From JAZDCZ01 sp046757925 (GTDB taxonomy: Bacteria; Gemmatimonadota; Gemmatimonadetes; Gemmatimonadales; GWC2-71-9), in the NCBI GenBank assembly GCA_046757925.1, contig JBHHZE010000007.1, forward strand, positions 1 through 64,000: a stretch of DNA of 64,000 nucleotides, read 5' to 3'. Every line of letters starts with the position of its first letter. Position 1 is the stretch's first letter. Under the pieces are notes generated by a model, which was given only the letters and a program-made list of their open reading frames with translations, did not search any database and was not told where the DNA came from. Position numbers and translations under genes: made by a program. This document shows, piece after piece, positions 42,811 through 51,926 of this stretch.

Positions 42811-43949
42811 TGCGGAGGGTGATAGGACTCCTCGCCGTCCTGGCCCTTGCGTTACCGCGGCCCGCGACGGCGCAGAACTCACTGTTCGGTGTGCTCGGCA
42901 TTGGTTTTCCAGGACGGCCTGACGGCGTCAGGAGCAGAGCGCTAGGCGGCGGTTACGGCGTGTTAGACGCGCGGTCTGGCGTCAATCCCGCCGCCATAGT
43001 TGGGTTCCGTTCCCTCACGGCCGCCCTCAACTTCGGCACGACGCTCCGCAAGTACGCGGCACTGGATACATCGGTGACCGGACTCTCCGAAACGCGATTC
43101 CCCACAGGCGTGCTTGGAGGGACCTTCGGCGGCAGCGCGGTGTCGGCCTCCTTGGGCTTCTCGAGTTATGCGGAACGCACATTCGACCTCGTGACACGCG
43201 ACACCATTTCCATTCGCGGTGAGCAAGTTGCGGTAGCCGATCGCCAGCAATCGGATGGTTCGATCGCCGATGTCCGGGCGGCGTTGGCTCTCAGACTATC
43301 CCAGCGGCTGAGCATTGGAGGTGCCATCCATATCCTCACCGGTTCGGCGCGCGTCACCACCAGGCGCGGATTCGAGAATCCCAAACTCCGGCCGCTGGGT
43401 GAGGTGGACCAACTGTCGTTTCAGGGAACGGGTTTCTCCGCCGGGATGATGTGGGCGGCGCATCCACGTCTCACCTTGGCTGCGGCCGTACGCTCCGATG
43501 GTACGCTCGAGACTACCCGTGATTCTGTGCGGGGGCGCGACATCGAGCTGCCAAAATCGTTCAGCGGCGGAGCGGTGTTCGCCGTCACGCGCACGATCAG
43601 ATGGTCGAACTCGGTAACGTGGAAGTCCTGGTCTGACGCTGCGGCGGACTTGAGCGCCATCGGTGCGGGCCAAGCGTTCGATGTGTGGGAGTTCGGGAGT
43701 GGATTAGAGATCGGGGGCGGTGAGAGCGGATCGAGCAAGCCACTGCGACTTGGTTTACGCTACGCCCAATTGCCGTTCAGTCCAACCTCCGACCAGGCGC
43801 GCGAACTCGATTTTTCCTTCGGCACGTCGATCCTGGTCGCCAGCGAACGAGGCATCATAGACTTCGGTGTCGAACGGCTGTTGCGCGATGGTGCCGGCGC
43901 CGAGGAACGGGCGTGGCATATCTCATTCGGTCTCACGATACGGCCGTGA
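42810..43949 (+). CDS. Outer-membrane beta-barrel protein
   Basis: About 379 residues. A signal peptide (RRVIGLLAVLALALPRPATA, cleavage before QNS) is followed by alternating strands and turns and ends in a strand-like AWHISFGLTIRP. The pattern (RALGGGYGVLDARSGVNPAAI near the start) resembles the FadL/PorV-like outer-membrane proteins of Gram-negatives. ATG at 42810 (TGATG overlap); a TTG at 42807 is possible. It ends in a GTGA overlap with mtaB. Confidence 0.75.
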   Translation: MRRVIGLLAVLALALPRPATAQNSLFGVLGIGFPGRPDGVRSRALGGGYGVLDARSGVNPAAIVGFRSLTAALNFGTTLRKYAALDTSVTGLSETRFPTGVLGGTFGGSAVSASLGFSSYAERTFDLVTRDTISIRGEQVAVADRQQSDGSIADVRAALALRLSQRLSIGGAIHILTGSARVTTRRGFENPKLRPLGEVDQLSFQGTGFSAGMMWAAHPRLTLAAAVRSDGTLETTRDSVRGRDIELPKSFSGGAVFAVTRTIRWSNSVTWKSWSDAAADLSAIGAGQAFDVWEFGSGLEIGGGESGSSKPLRLGLRYAQLPFSPTSDQARELDFSFGTSILVASERGIIDFGVERLLRDGAGAEERAWHISFGLTIRP

Positions 43950-45196
43950 CGAAGGTCTACTTCCACACGTTCGGTTGCAAGACCAACCAGTACGACACGG
44001 AGTTGGTGAAGCAGATGTTGGAGGATAGTGGCGCGATGAGCGTGGACGATCCCTCTGAGGCGGATGCCGCTGTGATCAACTCGTGTACCGTTACCCACGC
44101 AGGAGAGGCAAAGATGCGGGCTATGGTCCGGCGCTTGGCCAGGGGTAGCGAGAACATCCGCACGGTGGTCATGGGTTGCGCCGCCGCACTCGACGAAGGG
44201 GTCATTGGGGAGTTGCCCGGGGTCGTGGGGGTCGTGGGTGGTGCAGACCCTCATGGGGTTCTCCAGGCACTGGGATTTCAGAGCCGTGCGGCGGATTTGG
44301 GACTCCGCAGGTTCGCTCGAGGGGGCAGGGCGTGGCTCAAGATCCAGGATGGCTGCGACGAGCACTGTACCTTCTGTGCCACGACGGCGGCCCGCGGTGC
44401 GAACCGGTCCCGCCCGATCGAAGCGCTGGTGAGGGAGGCGGAGACCCTTGCGGTCAATCATCGGGAGATAGTGCTCACGGGCGTACACATCGGCGCCTAC
44501 GGTGTCGATTGGGATCGCCCGAGCAGTCTGAGTCTGCTGGTGGAGGCTCTAGTTCTTCGAGTGCCCGGGGCTCGTTTTCGACTTTCTTCCATCGAGGCTA
44601 CGGAAATCGACGATAGACTCGCGGCAATTATGACCGATGCCCCTCACCGGCTGGTTCCGCATATCCACGCCCCGTTGCAGTCGGGCAGCGACAGAGTCCT
44701 CAGGCGCATGGGACGACACTGGTATACATCGGACAGCTACTACCGGCGGCTCGATCGGCTCGCATCGCGGCTCCCCAGATTGGGGCTGGGCGCCGATGTC
44801 ATAGTCGGATTTCCCGGCGAGGACGATGGTGATTTTGCTCAGACGGTGGCCATTGTAAATGCCCTACCGTTCACCTACCTCCACGTGTTTCCCTATTCCG
44901 AGCGCCCCACTGCTGCAGCCCAAAGACTGGGACCACCGGTCGAGCCGCGAACTGCCCGACGCAGATCCGGGATCTTGCGGCGGTTGGTGGATGCCAAGAG
45001 CCATGCGTACCGGCAGTCAAGGAATGGTGGAACCGCAGATCTAGTTGTGCTGAGTCGCAATCGGGGTCGCTACGATGCGCTGACCGAGGATTACCTTTCA
45101 GTAGGTATCACAACAGACACGATTCTACCCGGGAGATTGCAGGCTCGGTTACAGCTGGACGGGGACGACCTATGGGCGATCCCCCTCGCGGCATAG
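43946..45196 (+). CDS. mtaB: tRNA t6A37 methylthiotransferase MtaB
   Basis: 416 residues, radical-SAM methylthiotransferase. UPF0004 domain with FHTFGCKTNQYDTE, VINSCTVTHAGEAK and VMGCAA; radical-SAM cluster C-x3-C-x2-C in GCDEHCTFCAT; and VIVGFPGEDDGDF. It converts t6A37 to ms2t6A in tRNAs that read ANN codons. GTG start in a GTGA overlap; upstream in-frame codons lie within the barrel gene. The TRAM domain is short or weak. It precedes its paralogue miaB. Confidence 0.9.
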   Translation: MTKVYFHTFGCKTNQYDTELVKQMLEDSGAMSVDDPSEADAAVINSCTVTHAGEAKMRAMVRRLARGSENIRTVVMGCAAALDEGVIGELPGVVGVVGGADPHGVLQALGFQSRAADLGLRRFARGGRAWLKIQDGCDEHCTFCATTAARGANRSRPIEALVREAETLAVNHREIVLTGVHIGAYGVDWDRPSSLSLLVEALVLRVPGARFRLSSIEATEIDDRLAAIMTDAPHRLVPHIHAPLQSGSDRVLRRMGRHWYTSDSYYRRLDRLASRLPRLGLGADVIVGFPGEDDGDFAQTVAIVNALPFTYLHVFPYSERPTAAAQRLGPPVEPRTARRRSGILRRLVDAKSHAYRQSRNGGTADLVVLSRNRGRYDALTEDYLSVGITTDTILPGRLQARLQLDGDDLWAIPLAA

Positions 45197-45201
45197 ACAC
45201 G

Positions 45202-46521
45202 ATGAAGAAAGTCTATATAGAGACCTACGGCTGCCAGATGAATGTGGCAGACACCGAACTCATGGTGGGCCTGCTGGCTGGTGAGGGGTACACCCGTACG
45301 GAGAATCCCTCCGAGGCCGACGTCATGCTGTTGAATACCTGTGCAGTGCGCGATCGAGCCGAGCAACGTGTCATAGGCAGAATGGGTGATCTCAAGCGCC
45401 ACAAGCGAGAAGGAGTAGTCCTGGGCGCGGTGGGTTGCATGGCTCAAAGACTCGGCCGCAGACTGCTGGACGAGGCACCACATGTGGACCTTGTTGTAGG
45501 ACCCGACGGGTACCGCGCCTTGCCGAACCTGATAGCGGCCGCGGCCGATGGCAGCCGGGGTGCAGAACTCGAATTCAAATCATGGGAGCATTACGAGGAC
45601 ATTCCCCAGCAACGCCCCGAATCTGCCCGGGCCTTCGTCACCGTACAACGAGGCTGCGATTATCGGTGCACGTTCTGCATAGTTCCGATGACACGTGGGA
45701 GAGAGCGGAGCCGTAAATTGGAGGACGTGGTAGCCGAGGTGAAGGCTCTTGCGGAGCACGGTGTCACAGAGGTCACCCTTCTCGGGCAGACCGTCAACAG
45801 CTATCACGACGGCACGAACGATTTTGCGGTGCTGTTGGGAAGGGTGGGATCGGTTTCTGGCATACGGCGGGTCCGATTCACCAGCCCCTATCCAAACGAT
45901 TTCACGGACTCGGTTGTGAGGGCGATGGCGGAAGTGCCCACCGTTTGCGAGCACGTGCACCTACCGGTTCAGAGTGGATCCTCGCGCGTACTGAGCCGAA
46001 TGGGTAGACGGTACGATCGTGGCGCCTATCTCGAGTGTGTCGGACGCCTGCGCTCGGCGATTCCGAACCTGGCAATCACGACGGATATCATAGTCGGATT
46101 TCCAGGAGAAACCGACACGGAGTTTCTCGAGACCGAATCGCTGGTTCGAGCGGTCGAATTCGACGATGCTTTTACCTTCAAGTACTCGCAGCGCGAGGGA
46201 ACCGGTGCCGTGAAACTGCCCGACCAGGTCTCCGAAGAGATCAAGGGCGACAGACTGGAGCGCATAATATCGACAGTGCGAGCAATGGCGCGGTCCAAGA
46301 ACGCAGCTCTCGTCGGAACCACACATGAGGTGCTGGTCGAGGGTCCAGCGAGAAGGGGCAGTATGGTGCAGTCCCGCACGCGTACCAACAAGGTGGTTCT
46401 GCTGGAGGGTGAGCAGAGTTGGATCGGGCGGTACATGCGCGTGAGATTGACCGGAACGACCGGCGCAACGTTCACCGGTGTTCCAGTGGAGACGGAAAGG
46501 AGGCTGGCGATCGTGGGGTGA
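45202..46521 (+). CDS. miaB: tRNA i6A37 methylthiotransferase MiaB
   Basis: 439 residues. IETYGCQMNVADTE, LLNTCAVRDRAEQRV and GCMAQRL make the first cluster-binding domain, RGCDYRCTFCIVPMTRGRERS the radical-SAM cluster, and the C-terminus a TRAM domain (VEGPARRGSMVQSRTRTNKVV). It makes ms2i6A. ATG at 45202 starts the conserved KVYIETYGC; an ATG at 45172 would overlap mtaB more. Tandem mtaB-miaB is unusual but functionally related. Confidence 0.94.
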   Translation: MKKVYIETYGCQMNVADTELMVGLLAGEGYTRTENPSEADVMLLNTCAVRDRAEQRVIGRMGDLKRHKREGVVLGAVGCMAQRLGRRLLDEAPHVDLVVGPDGYRALPNLIAAAADGSRGAELEFKSWEHYEDIPQQRPESARAFVTVQRGCDYRCTFCIVPMTRGRERSRKLEDVVAEVKALAEHGVTEVTLLGQTVNSYHDGTNDFAVLLGRVGSVSGIRRVRFTSPYPNDFTDSVVRAMAEVPTVCEHVHLPVQSGSSRVLSRMGRRYDRGAYLECVGRLRSAIPNLAITTDIIVGFPGETDTEFLETESLVRAVEFDDAFTFKYSQREGTGAVKLPDQVSEEIKGDRLERIISTVRAMARSKNAALVGTTHEVLVEGPARRGSMVQSRTRTNKVVLLEGEQSWIGRYMRVRLTGTTGATFTGVPVETERRLAIVG

Positions 46522-46811
46522 AGAATATGTTGATCGATCTCGTGGAGCGTGAATTCGAGGCACTCAAGGGCAGCATACCCGATTTCTGCACGTGTTCCAT
46601 GTGTAGGGACGATGTAATGGTATACGCTCTCAACCGTCTGCCGCCGCGTTATGTGGCGCAGGCAACCGGTGAGGTGATCTCGAATGTGGTAATGGGGGCG
46701 GACCAACCGAAAACAGATGTGTCCGTGCTCTTGTTGGAGGGCATGCGCAAAGTGAAGGCCCGGCCACGCGAGGGACACGAGAACCAAGTTGAGGTTAGCG
46801 AGAGGAACTGA
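46518..46811 (+). CDS. ComFB-like late competence protein
   Basis: 97 residues. Opens LIDLVEREFEALKGSIPDFCTCSMCRDDVMVYALNRLPPRYV, the ComFB family pattern with paired cysteines. ComFB is known from Bacillus late competence and, in cyanobacteria, as a cyclic-dinucleotide-responsive factor of competence and motility. GTG in a GTGA overlap with miaB, or ATG 46527. Its place directly before comEC supports a link to DNA uptake. Confidence 0.85.
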   Translation: MKNMLIDLVEREFEALKGSIPDFCTCSMCRDDVMVYALNRLPPRYVAQATGEVISNVVMGADQPKTDVSVLLLEGMRKVKARPREGHENQVEVSERN

Positions 46812-46814
46812 CGC

Positions 46815-49142
46815 ATGGGACCGCCGATCGTTCAGCTGGTGACGATCTACGGGGCCGGCCTTTGGGTCGGCCTCGTTTTTTTGGTACCAACGTGGATAAT
46901 ATCGGTACTTGCAGTCACCAGCTTAGCCGGGCTCGTCCAGGCAGTGAGGAAGTGGAGTGTGGTTCTGGTGCTGGCCTTCCTGTTGGGGTTCGCAACGGGA
47001 TCCTCGCTGGCGCGGCTTGGCAACTCGCGGTGCAAGGCGGTTTGGCGCTCCGGCAGCCACGTCGCGATGGTGCGACTGGCGGACCGTCCGGGATCGCGCG
47101 GTCGCACTCGAGCGACAATCCTGACGTCGCACGAGGGGTGCACGGGCGCGCTTCTACTTAGGACTTCACGGGATTCGATCCCGGCGGGATCCCGCGCTCT
47201 CATAGTCGGAACCTATCGGGGTCATGGAGTATTCCGCGCCGGCAGCATTCGGCTGCTCCGGGGGGGAAGGTCCTATCGCTACGCGGTACGCGACAAGATC
47301 GCCGGCCGCATCAGATCGCTGTTCGGCGAGCGGTCGCCACTGGTCGGAGCCCTCGTGCTGGGAGGCCGCGCGGATATTGAACGCGGGATCCGGCGCGACT
47401 TTGCGAACGCGGGCCTGGCACATCTCTTGGCGATATCGGGCCTGCACGTTGGAATCGTCGCAGCATGGATAATGATACTCGTTCGCGGTCTGGGTGGTCG
47501 ACGCTCGGCATGGCTGCTCAGCGCGGTCGTGGTCTGGTGCTACGTGGCGCTCTTGGGCTTCCCCGCGTCCGCTACTCGAGCTGCGGCGTTCCTGACCATC
47601 CTGGGTTTGGCGAAGGTGCGGCAGAGGCATCCACCGCCGAGTGCGGTGCTTGCGGTGGCGCTCCTAATGGTTCTGGCAGTGGATGGCACCGCGGTGCGAT
47701 CTGTTGGGGCATGGTTGTCGGCCGCCGCTGTCTGGGGTACTCAGGTGGGCGCCCGGGCGCTGTCTCGACCCCGGCTTCTGGGAGCCTCAATCGGAGCAAC
47801 CCTGGCCACTGCTCCGATAACCGCATATGCTTTTGGCGCCGTTGCGCCCGTTGGTATCGTGGCCAACCTGGTAGCGATACCGCTGGCCGGCGTGGCTGTG
47901 CCGGGGGTGTTCGCGAGCCTCCTACTGGGTGGTCCCGTGGCTCGCGGTACGGGATTCGTCCTGGCGCTGATGGAGCGCTGGGCGGGGCTGGCTGGGAGAC
48001 TGCCCGGGGGACATCTGTCAGGAGATCCCGGAGTAGCTTTCGCGGTGCCGTGGCTCGTGGTGCTGGTCGCGGCAACTTTGATCTGGGTGAAGGGCCCTCC
48101 ATGGGTGATCGGCCGGCGCCGCGTGCTCCTTGGCGTTACCGCTGCCTCATGGCTCTTCTTTACTGTCTCGGCGACATCGGACCGTCGCGACCGTGGGCGC
48201 CTTGCCATCTACGTTCTGAACGTCGGTCAGGGCGACGCCATTGCCCTGCATACGCCGCGAGGTGCCTGGGTCTTGGTGGATGGTGGCCCGCGCGGACCGG
48301 AGTCCGATGCAGGGCGCCGCGTCGTGTTGCCGTTTTTTCGCCGCCACAATGTGCACCATCTGTCGTCCCTCATTGCCTCGCACGGCGACGCCGATCACCT
48401 GGGTGGTATACCGGCGGTTTTGCGCGAACTCGATCCCGACGTGGTGCTCGACCCGGGCCAGCCTCTCGGTACGTCGCTGTACTCCGAGTATCTGGCCGCG
48501 GTAGATGAGATGGGCAGCGATTGGCGTCCGGCCAGGGAGGGAGACGTGCTCTCGGTGGATTCGGTTGCGTTCCAAGTGTTGCATCCATCGGCCGCTTGGA
48601 TCGCGACGCATTTCGAGCCCAATGAGAACTCGGTCGTCTTGCGGGTAACCTATCGCTGCTTCACGGCGTTGCTCAGCGGCGACATCGGATGGCCGGCCGA
48701 ATCGGTCCTGGTCAATCGAGTTGGCGAGGTCGATTTTCTCAAGATCGGCCATCACGGGTCAGCGGGCAGTACCGCGCCCATCTGGCTCGACTCGCTGAGG
48801 CCTACGGTGGCGGTTGTGAGCGTGGGCCAAAACAGGTATGGACACCCCTCGCCGGAGGTGATGGAGCGGCTGCGGGCTCGGGGAATCGCTCTCTTCCGGA
48901 CCGATCGGGGTGGAACGGTGACGCTACGCACCGATGGGCGCTATCTTGAGGTTTCTCAAGAAGAACGTAGAACGGCAATGGAGGAACTCAAGTGCCTGAT
49001 CCCACCGTCATCACGATCGAAAGGTTTTTCCTCGAACAGGAGCGCATGCACCCGCTGGCAACCGGCGAGCTTACCGATTTGCTCTACGACATCGCGCTCG
49101 CAGCGAAGATCATATCCGGCTACGTCCGACGAGCCGGCTTGA
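46815..49142 (+). CDS. comEC: ComEC/Rec2 DNA-uptake channel protein
   Basis: 775 residues. N-terminal hydrophobic helices and a DUF4131-like region, the competence domain (LAHLLAISGLHVGIVAAW), several more helices, then a periplasmic metallo-beta-lactamase domain (SHGDADHLGGIPAVL, LKIGHHGSAGST). It would pass single-stranded DNA through the inner membrane. GAGAGG precedes the ATG. The last 50 codons overlap fbp by 151 bases and read as Ser/Arg-rich, unlike conserved sequence, so the functional part probably ends near residue 725. See findings. Confidence 0.88.
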   Translation: MGPPIVQLVTIYGAGLWVGLVFLVPTWIISVLAVTSLAGLVQAVRKWSVVLVLAFLLGFATGSSLARLGNSRCKAVWRSGSHVAMVRLADRPGSRGRTRATILTSHEGCTGALLLRTSRDSIPAGSRALIVGTYRGHGVFRAGSIRLLRGGRSYRYAVRDKIAGRIRSLFGERSPLVGALVLGGRADIERGIRRDFANAGLAHLLAISGLHVGIVAAWIMILVRGLGGRRSAWLLSAVVVWCYVALLGFPASATRAAAFLTILGLAKVRQRHPPPSAVLAVALLMVLAVDGTAVRSVGAWLSAAAVWGTQVGARALSRPRLLGASIGATLATAPITAYAFGAVAPVGIVANLVAIPLAGVAVPGVFASLLLGGPVARGTGFVLALMERWAGLAGRLPGGHLSGDPGVAFAVPWLVVLVAATLIWVKGPPWVIGRRRVLLGVTAASWLFFTVSATSDRRDRGRLAIYVLNVGQGDAIALHTPRGAWVLVDGGPRGPESDAGRRVVLPFFRRHNVHHLSSLIASHGDADHLGGIPAVLRELDPDVVLDPGQPLGTSLYSEYLAAVDEMGSDWRPAREGDVLSVDSVAFQVLHPSAAWIATHFEPNENSVVLRVTYRCFTALLSGDIGWPAESVLVNRVGEVDFLKIGHHGSAGSTAPIWLDSLRPTVAVVSVGQNRYGHPSPEVMERLRARGIALFRTDRGGTVTLRTDGRYLEVSQEERRTAMEELKCLIPPSSRSKGFSSNRSACTRWQPASLPICSTTSRSQRRSYPATSDEPA

Positions 49143-50002
49143 TCGACATACTCGGGGCGGCGGGTGGTGTGAATGTCCACGGTGAGAGCCAGCAGAAACT
49201 CGATGTGATAGCCAACGACACCATGAAGCAGGTTGTGGGATGCACCGGGCGCGTCTGTGTCATCGCGTCGGAAGAGGACGATGATCCCTTTCCGGTGCCG
49301 GAGAAATACAATCCGCGCAAATACGTGCTGTTACACGATCCGTTGGATGGCTCGTCCAATATCCATGTCAATGCTTCTATTGGCACAATATTCTCAGTGC
49401 ATCGGCGCAAGAGCGACAGTGGTCCGGGGACTCTCGAAGATTGCCTGCAGCCGGGTCGCGACCAAGTTGCTGCGGGGTACGTGATTTACGGCTCGAGCAC
49501 GGTTTTGGTGTACACTACCGGGATGGGGGTCCACCTGTTCCAACTGGATTCCACCATAGGAGAATTCCGGCTGTGCAATCACGACATCAAGACTCCGTCA
49601 GTGGGAAAATACTACAGCGTAAACGAGAGCTACTACCACAGGTGGTCGGACGGATATCGCCGAGTGGTCAGTGCGTTCAAGGGTTCGGACGGGCCCGAAA
49701 GGCGAAAGAACGCCCGCTACATCGGTTCCCTGGTGGCCGACTTCCATCGCAACCTGGTCGCTGGGGGGATTTTCATGTATCCGGCCCACGAGAAGTCGCC
49801 CAACGGCAAATTGAGACTGCTCTACGAGGCCGCGCCCTTGGCATTCGTGGCTGAGCAGGCCGGTGGGCTCGCGTCCAGTGGGACCCAGAGAATCGGGGAA
49901 ATCGAACCCGACGGGCTGCATCAGCGTACCCCTCTAGTGATCGGTAGCCGGGAAGATGTGGAATTCGTTGAGAGTACTTTGGCGGAAGTAGACGGAGCAT
50001 GA
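48992..50002 (+). CDS. fbp: Class I fructose-1,6-bisphosphatase
   Basis: 336 residues. Metal and substrate motifs ASEEDDDP, LHDPLDGSSNIHVNASIGTIF, and the C-terminal GKLRLLYEAAPLAFVAEQAGG are present. Key gluconeogenic step, fructose-1,6-bisphosphate to fructose-6-phosphate. GTG start with a strong GGAGGA at 48980-48985, 6 bases upstream, so this is the real start even though it lies inside the comEC frame. ATGA overlap with the mutase gene. Confidence 0.96.
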   Translation: MPDPTVITIERFFLEQERMHPLATGELTDLLYDIALAAKIISGYVRRAGLIDILGAAGGVNVHGESQQKLDVIANDTMKQVVGCTGRVCVIASEEDDDPFPVPEKYNPRKYVLLHDPLDGSSNIHVNASIGTIFSVHRRKSDSGPGTLEDCLQPGRDQVAAGYVIYGSSTVLVYTTGMGVHLFQLDSTIGEFRLCNHDIKTPSVGKYYSVNESYYHRWSDGYRRVVSAFKGSDGPERRKNARYIGSLVADFHRNLVAGGIFMYPAHEKSPNGKLRLLYEAAPLAFVAEQAGGLASSGTQRIGEIEPDGLHQRTPLVIGSREDVEFVESTLAEVDGA

Positions 50003-51561
50003 GCGACGAATTGCGCTCACCCGCGGGGCTACCTATCAAGCCTGTTTACGGCCCGGGCGACTGTGCCGCCGAGCTGGAGCTTCCCGGAGAATTCCCATTC
50101 ACTCGGGGAATCTACCCCGACATGTACCGCACGCGACTCTGGACCATGCGACAGTACGCCGGGTTCGGAACCGCAGAGCAGACCAACTGCAGGTTCCGCG
50201 AGCTGCTCAGGGCCGGCCAAACCGGGCTGTCGGTGGCATTCGACCTGCCCACCCAGATGGGCTACGATTCCGACGCAGATCTGGCAGAGGGAGAAGTGGG
50301 TCGGGCAGGAGTTGCGATCGACACCGTGGATGACCTGGCCCGCGTGTTCGAGGGGATTCCACTAGATACCGTGTCGACGTCGATGACGATCAACTCGACC
50401 GCGGCGATTCTCTTGGCCATGTACATCGTGGTTGCCGAGGAACAGGGTGTCTCACATGGCGAGCTGCGCGGTACGATACAGAATGACGTGCTCAAGGAAT
50501 ACATAGCCCGAGGCACGTACATCTACCCTATAGAGGCATCTCTTCGCCTCGTCACCGACATATTCCGCTTCGTGTTGGACGAGGCAATGAACTTCAATCC
50601 CATCTCCATAAGTGGCTACCACATGCGTGAAGCGGGTGCCACCGCGATCCAGGAGATTGCGTTCACGTTTGCCAATGCCGTGCAATATCTGGACTATGCG
50701 GTGGACGCGGGCCTCGACGCGAATCGACTGGCCCAGCGGATTTCGTTCTTCTTCGCAGCACACAACGATGTGTTCGAGGAGGTGGCAAAGTTTCGGGCGG
50801 CCCGCCGGCTCTGGGCGCGGCTCGTGCGCAAACGGTACGGCGGTGACGACAAGAGCTGTAGGCTCCGGTTCCACACGCAAACAGGAGGGTCAACGCTCAC
50901 GGCCCAACAGCCGGAGAACAATGTGGTCCGTGTTGCCGTCCAGGCGCTTGCGGCCGTGCTGGGAGGAACGCAATCACTGCATACCAACGGATACGATGAA
51001 GCTCTCGCCCTGCCGAGCGCCGACGCCGCAAGACTGGCGCTGCGCACCCAGCAGATTCTCGCCCATGAGACCGGGGTGGCTCAGGCCGTGGACCCCCTGG
51101 GAGGCTCCTACTATCTGGAGACGCTCACGGAAGCGATCGAGGGTGAGGCCCGACGCATCGTTGACGATGTCGTAGCAGCCGGCGGTGCCGCAGAACAGAT
51201 CGAGCGCGGCTATTTTCAGGAAGCGATTGCGCGAGCGGCGTACCAGCAGCAACGGGAGACGGAATCGGGGGATCGCGTCGTCGTCGGTGTCAATCGTTTC
51301 GTGGAAGACGGTAGTTGTCCGCCAACGCGCTCGCCAGCGTACCGGGAACTCGCCCAGCAACAGGTTGTCCGTCTCGAGCGGGCCAGGTCGAATCGCGACC
51401 AGGAGGCGTGCGATGCTGCGCTGACGAGACTGCAGCTTGCCGCCGCCGGCTCGGATTCTCTGATGCCGGCAATTCTGGATGCAGCACGAGCGCGGGCTAC
51501 CGTGGGCGAGATCTGCGACACGCTGCGGTCGGTCTGGGGAACGTTCCGGGCCCCGGCTTGA
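49999..51561 (+). CDS. Methylmalonyl-CoA mutase large (substrate-binding) subunit
   Basis: 520 residues of the acyl-CoA mutase barrel. Marks are PFTRGIYPDMYRTRLWTMRQYAGFGTAEQTN, GLSVAFDLPTQMGYDSD, TIQNDVLKEYIARGTY and the FHTQTGGSTLTAQQP stretch. It ends where the barrel ends, with no B12-binding domain (no DxHxxG), so it needs a separate cobalamin subunit that is not in the window. It could also be an isobutyryl- or ethylmalonyl-type mutase. ATGA overlap with fbp. Confidence 0.88.
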   Translation: MSDELRSPAGLPIKPVYGPGDCAAELELPGEFPFTRGIYPDMYRTRLWTMRQYAGFGTAEQTNCRFRELLRAGQTGLSVAFDLPTQMGYDSDADLAEGEVGRAGVAIDTVDDLARVFEGIPLDTVSTSMTINSTAAILLAMYIVVAEEQGVSHGELRGTIQNDVLKEYIARGTYIYPIEASLRLVTDIFRFVLDEAMNFNPISISGYHMREAGATAIQEIAFTFANAVQYLDYAVDAGLDANRLAQRISFFFAAHNDVFEEVAKFRAARRLWARLVRKRYGGDDKSCRLRFHTQTGGSTLTAQQPENNVVRVAVQALAAVLGGTQSLHTNGYDEALALPSADAARLALRTQQILAHETGVAQAVDPLGGSYYLETLTEAIEGEARRIVDDVVAAGGAAEQIERGYFQEAIARAAYQQQRETESGDRVVVGVNRFVEDGSCPPTRSPAYRELAQQQVVRLERARSNRDQEACDAALTRLQLAAAGSDSLMPAILDAARARATVGEICDTLRSVWGTFRAPA

Positions 51562-51586
51562 CCCCGTGCCAACTCCGGGCTAAGTT
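51558..51586 (+). promoter_or_regulatory. Weak candidate promoter for fmdB-argS
   Basis: TTGACC (51558-51563) and TAAGTT (51581-51586), 17 bases apart. The -35 overlaps the end of the mutase gene; the -10 is weak (three of six). It lies in the only gap in this run. Confidence 0.3.
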
Positions 51587-51618
51587 CGCTAGGTTGTTGT
51601 AACTAAAGGATTTGCGAC

Positions 51619-51918
51619 ATGCCAACGTATGGGTATAATTGTCCTGATTGTGGACACGAATATGAGAAGATGCAGAAGATTACCGACACTACACGTGCCA
51701 AGTGTCCCCAGTGTGGAGTGCCCGGCGAGCGGGTCATTACGGGGGGGGCCGGCATAGTCTTCAAGGGTTCGGGGTTTTACGAGACCGATTACAAGCGGGC
51801 GGCTGAGAAGTCGGAAAGCGCCGACACGCCCGCCACAGAGAAAAAGGACGCTGAGGCCAAGCCCAAGAAGGACTCTTCGTCCGATACGCCCAAGTCGAAG
51901 GCGGGAGCTGATTCCTGA
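51619..51918 (+). CDS. FmdB-family zinc ribbon protein
   Basis: 99 residues. The N-terminus MPTYGYNCPDCGHEYEKMQKI with CxxC...CxxC (CPDC, CPQC) is the FmdB zinc ribbon; the rest is a Lys/Asp/Ser-rich low-complexity tail (EKKDAEAKPKKDSSSD). FmdB proteins are putative transcriptional regulators first noted near formamidase operons; here the neighbours are housekeeping. AAAGGA precedes the ATG by 8 bases. Confidence 0.88.
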   Translation: MPTYGYNCPDCGHEYEKMQKITDTTRAKCPQCGVPGERVITGGAGIVFKGSGFYETDYKRAAEKSESADTPATEKKDAEAKPKKDSSSDTPKSKAGADS

Positions 51919-51926
51919 CTGAGGGT

